Shown one piece after another: positions 59,600 through 64,000 of a stretch of 64,000 nt of DNA. Every line of letters starts with the position of its first letter. Position 1 is the stretch's first letter. The position numbers and the translations under genes were made by a program. Below the pieces are notes generated by a model. The model ran no database searches. It had not been told where the DNA came from and saw nothing but the letters and a program-made list of their open reading frames with translations. This stretch comes from Tubulanus polymorphus (taxonomy: Eukaryota > Nemertea > Palaeonemertea > Tubulaniformes > Tubulanidae): positions 30,814,650 through 30,878,649 of the forward strand of contig NC_134026.1 in NCBI RefSeq assembly GCF_964204645.1, written 5' to 3'.

Positions 59600-60015
59600 T
59601 TATGTTTGGCTTTTTGAGTGTTGATATGTACATCGATACATCCTCAATCACTAGGGTTTTATTGTCGCCCACCGGCACTCACGCTTACACAAACCCCAGT
59701 CACAAACCCTTCATTGGTCTCTTACATTGTCCAAGATATTTCGTGTCGACAGGTTGCTGCTAAGCAGCCACTAGTCTTTATATCTAGTCAATCAGATGTG
59801 TAGCGGACTTGCGAAAAAACAATGCATCTGATTGACTTAATACATAGACTGGTGGCTGCTCAGTGGTAACCTGTCTACCCAAGAAATCTTGAGCAATGTA
59901 GTAGACCACTGAAGAGTTGGCAGCCAGGATTTATGTTGGCATGAGCTTTGGCAGACGACAATTAAAACCTGGCAAGTGAGGATGATATTGATATTGAATG
60001 AAAAAGCTGCATGAA
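59600..60015. repeat. Long imperfect inverted repeat (foldback)
   Basis: The left arm (about 59600-59800) and the reverse complement of the right arm (about 59825-60015) align nearly end to end with scattered substitutions. Landmarks are gctttttgagtgttgatatg, gttttattgtcgcccaccgg, cattggtctcttacattg, cgacaggttgctgctaagca and agtcaatcagatg. The loop is about 25-30 bp. Open frames here (plus, 59434-59803) lie largely in the left arm and are not supported as a gene. Confidence 0.75.
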
Positions 60016-60269
60016 ATGTGTACGAGAACCTTGATAGCAGTGAAAAAAGATAAAAACAAGGGGTGCAGGAAGACCATGCCCTAGATTCTTAAAATTAAGA
60101 TAATATTATATATCAATGACTTGAGAGTAAATTCATTACTAATTAATCTAATTAACTGCAAGTTCATCTAACAATAAAAATCAAATCATCTATTCTATAT
60201 CTCCTCATGCAATTATCAATAACAATAAAACAGGCGGGTAATTGAAACTGGTGTTGACGCTAAAATATT

Positions 60270-60955
60270 TTCAACAATGATGAATTTACTCTCAGTTCAT
60301 TCATTGTTTTAATGATGATCCTAAGAGTGATTTCAACAATGATGAATTTACCCTCAGTTCATTCATTGTTTTAATGATGATCCTGAGAGTGATTTCAACA
60401 ATGATGAATTCACCCTCAGTTCATTCATTGTTTTAATGATGATCCTGAGAGTGATTTCAACAATGATGAATTCACCCTCAGTTCATTCATTGTTTTAATG
60501 ATGATCCTGAGAGTGATTTCAACAATGATGAATTTACCCTCAGTTCATTCATTGTTTTAATGATGATCCTGAGAGTGATTTCAACAATGATGAATTTACC
60601 CTCAGTTCATTCATTGTTTTAATGATGATCCTGAGAGTGATTTCAACAACGATGAATTTACCCTCAGTTCATTCATTGTTTTAATGATGATCCTGAGAGT
60701 GATTTCAACAACAATGAATTTACCCTCAGTTCATTCATTGTTTTAATGATGATCCTGAGAGTGATTTCAACAATGATGAATTTACCCTCAGTTCATTCAT
60801 TGTTTTAATGATGATCCTGAGAGTGATTTCAACAATGATGAATTTACCCTCAGTTCATTCATTGTTTTAATGATGATCCTGAGAGTGATTTCAACAACGA
60901 TGAATTCACCCTCAGTTCATTCATTGTTTTAATGATGATCCTGAGAGTGATTTTA
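60270..60955. repeat. 62-bp tandem repeat, about 11 copies
   Basis: The unit is tttcaacaatgatgaattta, ccctcagttcattcattgtt, ttaatgatgatcctgagagtga. Copies are very similar; differences are point changes such as aatttacc / aattcacc. Confidence 0.97.
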
Positions 60956-63900
60956 CGACTTAAACTTAAACTAAACTAGACCTTAATTAACTGGAACGAA
61001 TTAAATTTAAAACAGCGAAAATTATTAAGATGACTTAACAAAAACAAACTTATCTAAACTAAGGCTAACTTGAAACACACTAGTGATTAATTATAAACGT
61101 CATGCTCACAATTTAACAAATCCCAGTTCAACAGTTGTGCAATTGTATGTATTTAAATTCTTGTATCCAAATCAAACTGTGGAATTGAGTATGGTTTTGT
61201 ATGGAACGAAATAAATAAAATAAAATGGGGTGATATCTTGAGTGTATTTTCTATATGATGTTTTCAGCGACATATTTTGTTATGATGACATCAAAGTAGC
61301 GTTAATTCATATCATTTCCAAAAATACTATAGATTATCATTACGTTCAAAGACTTGTTTCGAAAAAGCCGAGATGACGTCCAATAAAAATAATAACATGA
61401 CTGCAAGCATTTAGGCTAGAGAAATTCTAATTCAAAGATAGTATTGGACTTTACTACTATTTGTATATTGTGCAGGAAAATAAAGTTTGTTGTAACTGTT
61501 TGTACTACAAGTGGTTGTATTATTATATTTATCTGATGTCATTGAACTAATAATCTGACACGCCACCTAGTAGTGATTTTCTGAATCTACGCTTCAATAA
61601 TCTACGTCAATTTCATACGTCGAGATGCTGAAAATATCATATGAAAAATACACTTGGATTGTTTTTTTTTATTTATCGCGTTCCATTATTGTGAAACACC
61701 GACTGAAAATGAGTGGATTTTCTGTTGTTGGTAGAAAATTGATAATAAAATTATAAGAAAAAAGGAAAAGACAGTATGAGAAAAAGTTCTCAATCACATT
61801 TCATATTTACTAAGCCTATATCAACTACGAGTAAAAGCTCTTTATGCGTGCACTATATACAACATGGGCCTTTTATATAACCACTATTTATATCTGTGTT
61901 GTGGACCACGTAATTGTGTCAAAGAGTATTCGGTGATAAAACCTGGACCTTCAGTTATTCCATTCTCATGAAATCACTGGGGTTCGAATATACACAGTGA
62001 TAGTCAAATATAAAATATTTCATTAAATTGATCTTTTAGTTAGTATTGAAATACAAATAAAACAATGTTTTAAAAGAATATATATACAAATGAAATATTT
62101 TTTAAAATATATACGAATAAAACAGTTTAAAAAGATACTTTGAGATAAAATATATACAAATGAAATAGTATAATATTCAGATAAAATAGTTTTTAGATAT
62201 CATAGGTATTTCAAAATTCAGATATGAAATAGTTACTTTAATAGATTAAAATTAAGATAAAATAGTTTTTAGATATCATAGGTATTTTAAAATTCAGATA
62301 TAAAATAGTTTCTTTAATAGATTAAAATTCAGATAAAATATTTACATTAAAATTGAAATAATTTAAAATCGTTTCTAGAATGGTCTTAAGATACGTGTAA
62401 AATTGTTTTTAGAATTTTTTTAGAATTACTAGTTTAGAAGTATCAATGAAATTGTTTTCAGATATGAATATTTCAAAATTGATGCCGATGAAATAGTTTT
62501 AGATGGATCACCTTGATCAATCACAATATTGAACCAAACCCCAAAAGACCTGTAATCAATCAGTGAAAGAATCAAATAAGTGATAATAATTCATATAAGG
62601 TATGATTTTGGGCAATAGTAAAAACGAAACCAGGAAAATAATTAATCATATTCCGCAGATATTCAAAAACTGCAAATAATTTTGAGAACTGGTATGAAAT
62701 TTTGGACAAGTTAGGATTGGAAAAGTTCAAATTTTTGGAAAGTTAAGATCAAGGACTCAAAATTTGTATTAAATTGGAATTTCAGCACTGAAGGACTCAA
62801 AATTTAGGAATTTTGTTCATTCTCGGCAAGTGAAATAACTGGTACCACAAAAATACAACAAACTGTTCAACATGTGCAGTCTGACTGGATCTCAGTGAGT
62901 AGAAATCTATTGATGATGCTGGATTTCGTGACCTCTTCACAACAATAATTACCAAGTGGCTGAGAAACTACAAGTAGCCACATTTCATGTAATAAATTTG
63001 TAGAATATATCGCATACTTTAATACAACTTATGCCATTTTTGGGGACCAAGGAAGCACCTGAGAACCTGATCTGATTAACTGCAATATGAATGATAGACC
63101 TCTTGCAAACAACTTCATCGTAGATTTCTTAAATCTATTGATAATTCACTCTCAACAGCTTTAATCTGACGTGTGTTTAGTGCATTGCTCGCCTACGTGG
63201 AAACAATTCCACGCTCTATCAACCACATTTCAATTGCTAAACGCAATTCCTGCAATCTAGACCCCAATCGAGGACCAGGAGTTACTTATGTCAGAGTGGC
63301 GTCTATTACTGAGTTGCTCGATTGTTATTAACTTAACAATTTTCCTTTTAGACCATCTCCTCTATCATATCTCTCTAAACTCCTCTCTCTCATATCTCCC
63401 TAAACTCCTCTCTCATATCTCCATAAACTCCTCTATCATATCTCCATAAACTCCTCTATCATATCTCCATAAACTCTTTATTCCCTGAACCTCCTCTCTC
63501 ATACCTCCCTGAACCTCTTCTCTCATATATCAGACCTCCTCTCTCATATGCCTTATTGATCTCAACAAGAGATGCAGACTTATCATCAACAAGCATTTTG
63601 AATTCTCAACCCTTGATCCTGGTGATCGTTAGAATCAGTAGAGATCAATATCAATCAGTAAAACCCGATCACTGATGTGATAACAACGAATTTTCCAATC
63701 CAAGATCTTTATTTTATACTTTTTTTATCAGAGATTCTTAATCGATGCATTTTTGCAGATTTTTGCATTTTCCTATTCTATCCTATGTTCAATTATGAAC
63801 TCATAAATTCATGCATTGATCACCGATCCAGATGGTGATGGTTTCACACACAAGAAATGTAATGAAATTGATTACCGTAGTCTTTGCTGTGGTTTCCTTT

Positions 63901-64000
63901 CTTGTGCAATTTTTAATCCAGGCAATCTCATGTATATAAATATATATTCCTTTTCCTTATGAGTAACATTTTAAATCCTTCCGATCACATGTGAAGGATT
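60956..64000. other. AT-rich region without a supported gene
   Basis: AATAAA-rich sequence lies around 61210-61230 and 61480. At 62150-62350 an AT-rich segment of about 80 bp (ttagatatcataggtatttt) is duplicated. A plus-strand frame at about 63175-63335 is open but has no start, domain or splice support. Confidence 0.4.
63350..63545. repeat. Pyrimidine-rich ~23-bp minisatellite
   Basis: Degenerate units of ctcctctatcatatctccat(aaa) occur seven to eight times. Confidence 0.8.

Noticed and set aside
59434-59803. 109-codon plus-strand frame
   Set aside because: Most of it is one arm of a long inverted repeat, and the other arm has stops in equivalent frames.
63175-63335. Open plus-strand stretch of about 54 codons
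   Set aside because: It is preceded by a stop, has no start codon or convincing donor, and no similarity I can name.

Overview
The window is animal nuclear DNA. It is AT-rich, with multi-exon genes, mostly GT-AG introns of about 90 bp to 4.5 kb, and very many small interspersed and tandem repeats. The gene set (NFIL3-type bZIP, TLC-domain protein, PLAT lipase, SEPT2-type septin, phosphorylase kinase gamma, IL-17-like cytokine) and the repeat style suggest a marine invertebrate, probably a lophotrochozoan and perhaps a mollusc. The phylum is an inference. I found no bacterial, viral or organellar genes.

Left part (1-13 kb). A bZIP repressor gene runs off the left edge on the minus strand. Its open frame holds an NFIL3-type bZIP and, about 240 residues later, a second bZIP-like basic region. 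Divergent from it is a complete 4-exon TLCD1/2-like membrane protein gene (3259-5357, plus). Convergent with that is a complete 11-exon secreted lipase (7845-12963, minus) with an intact catalytic triad and a PLAT domain. MITEs lie between and inside these genes.

Middle part (13-43 kb). A complete 11-exon SEPT2-class septin gene runs on the minus strand (16944-25711). Its third intron contains an entire 8-exon gene on the opposite strand (20858-23330). That gene encodes a small type I membrane protein with one Ig-like domain and a tyrosine-rich tail carrying YMPM and YHNM motifs. I do not recognise it as a named family, and it is the best candidate here for something undescribed. Divergent from septin is an 8-exon phosphorylase kinase gamma gene (27277-31823). 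Beyond a 6-kb gene-poor stretch is a two-exon IL-17-like cytokine gene on the minus strand (38126-42775). For six of the seven genes, complete or partial, the exons were joined by splice consensus and phase. In each of the six complete genes the summed coding length is divisible by three and ends in a stop.

Right part (44-64 kb). This part is dominated by tandem repeats with periods of 20, 24, 42, 59, 62, 70, 71, 80, 153 and 159 bp. The 159-bp array sits inside a 153-bp array, which sits inside a 59-bp array. Coding traces are a block of duplicated exon-like modules (47.2-48.7 kb, minus) and a well-formed terminal exon of a membrane protein (56914-57038, minus). That exon is preceded by about 12 tandem copies of a 3' splice-site-like sequence.

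The most interesting non-genic signal is a family of three foldback elements (4.2, 30.05 and 42.05 kb). Two have perfect 13-bp target duplications. The arms contain hammerhead-ribozyme-like cores (CTGANGA, stem, GAAA). Exon boundaries and coordinates were read by eye, so off-by-a-few errors are possible, especially at array edges.
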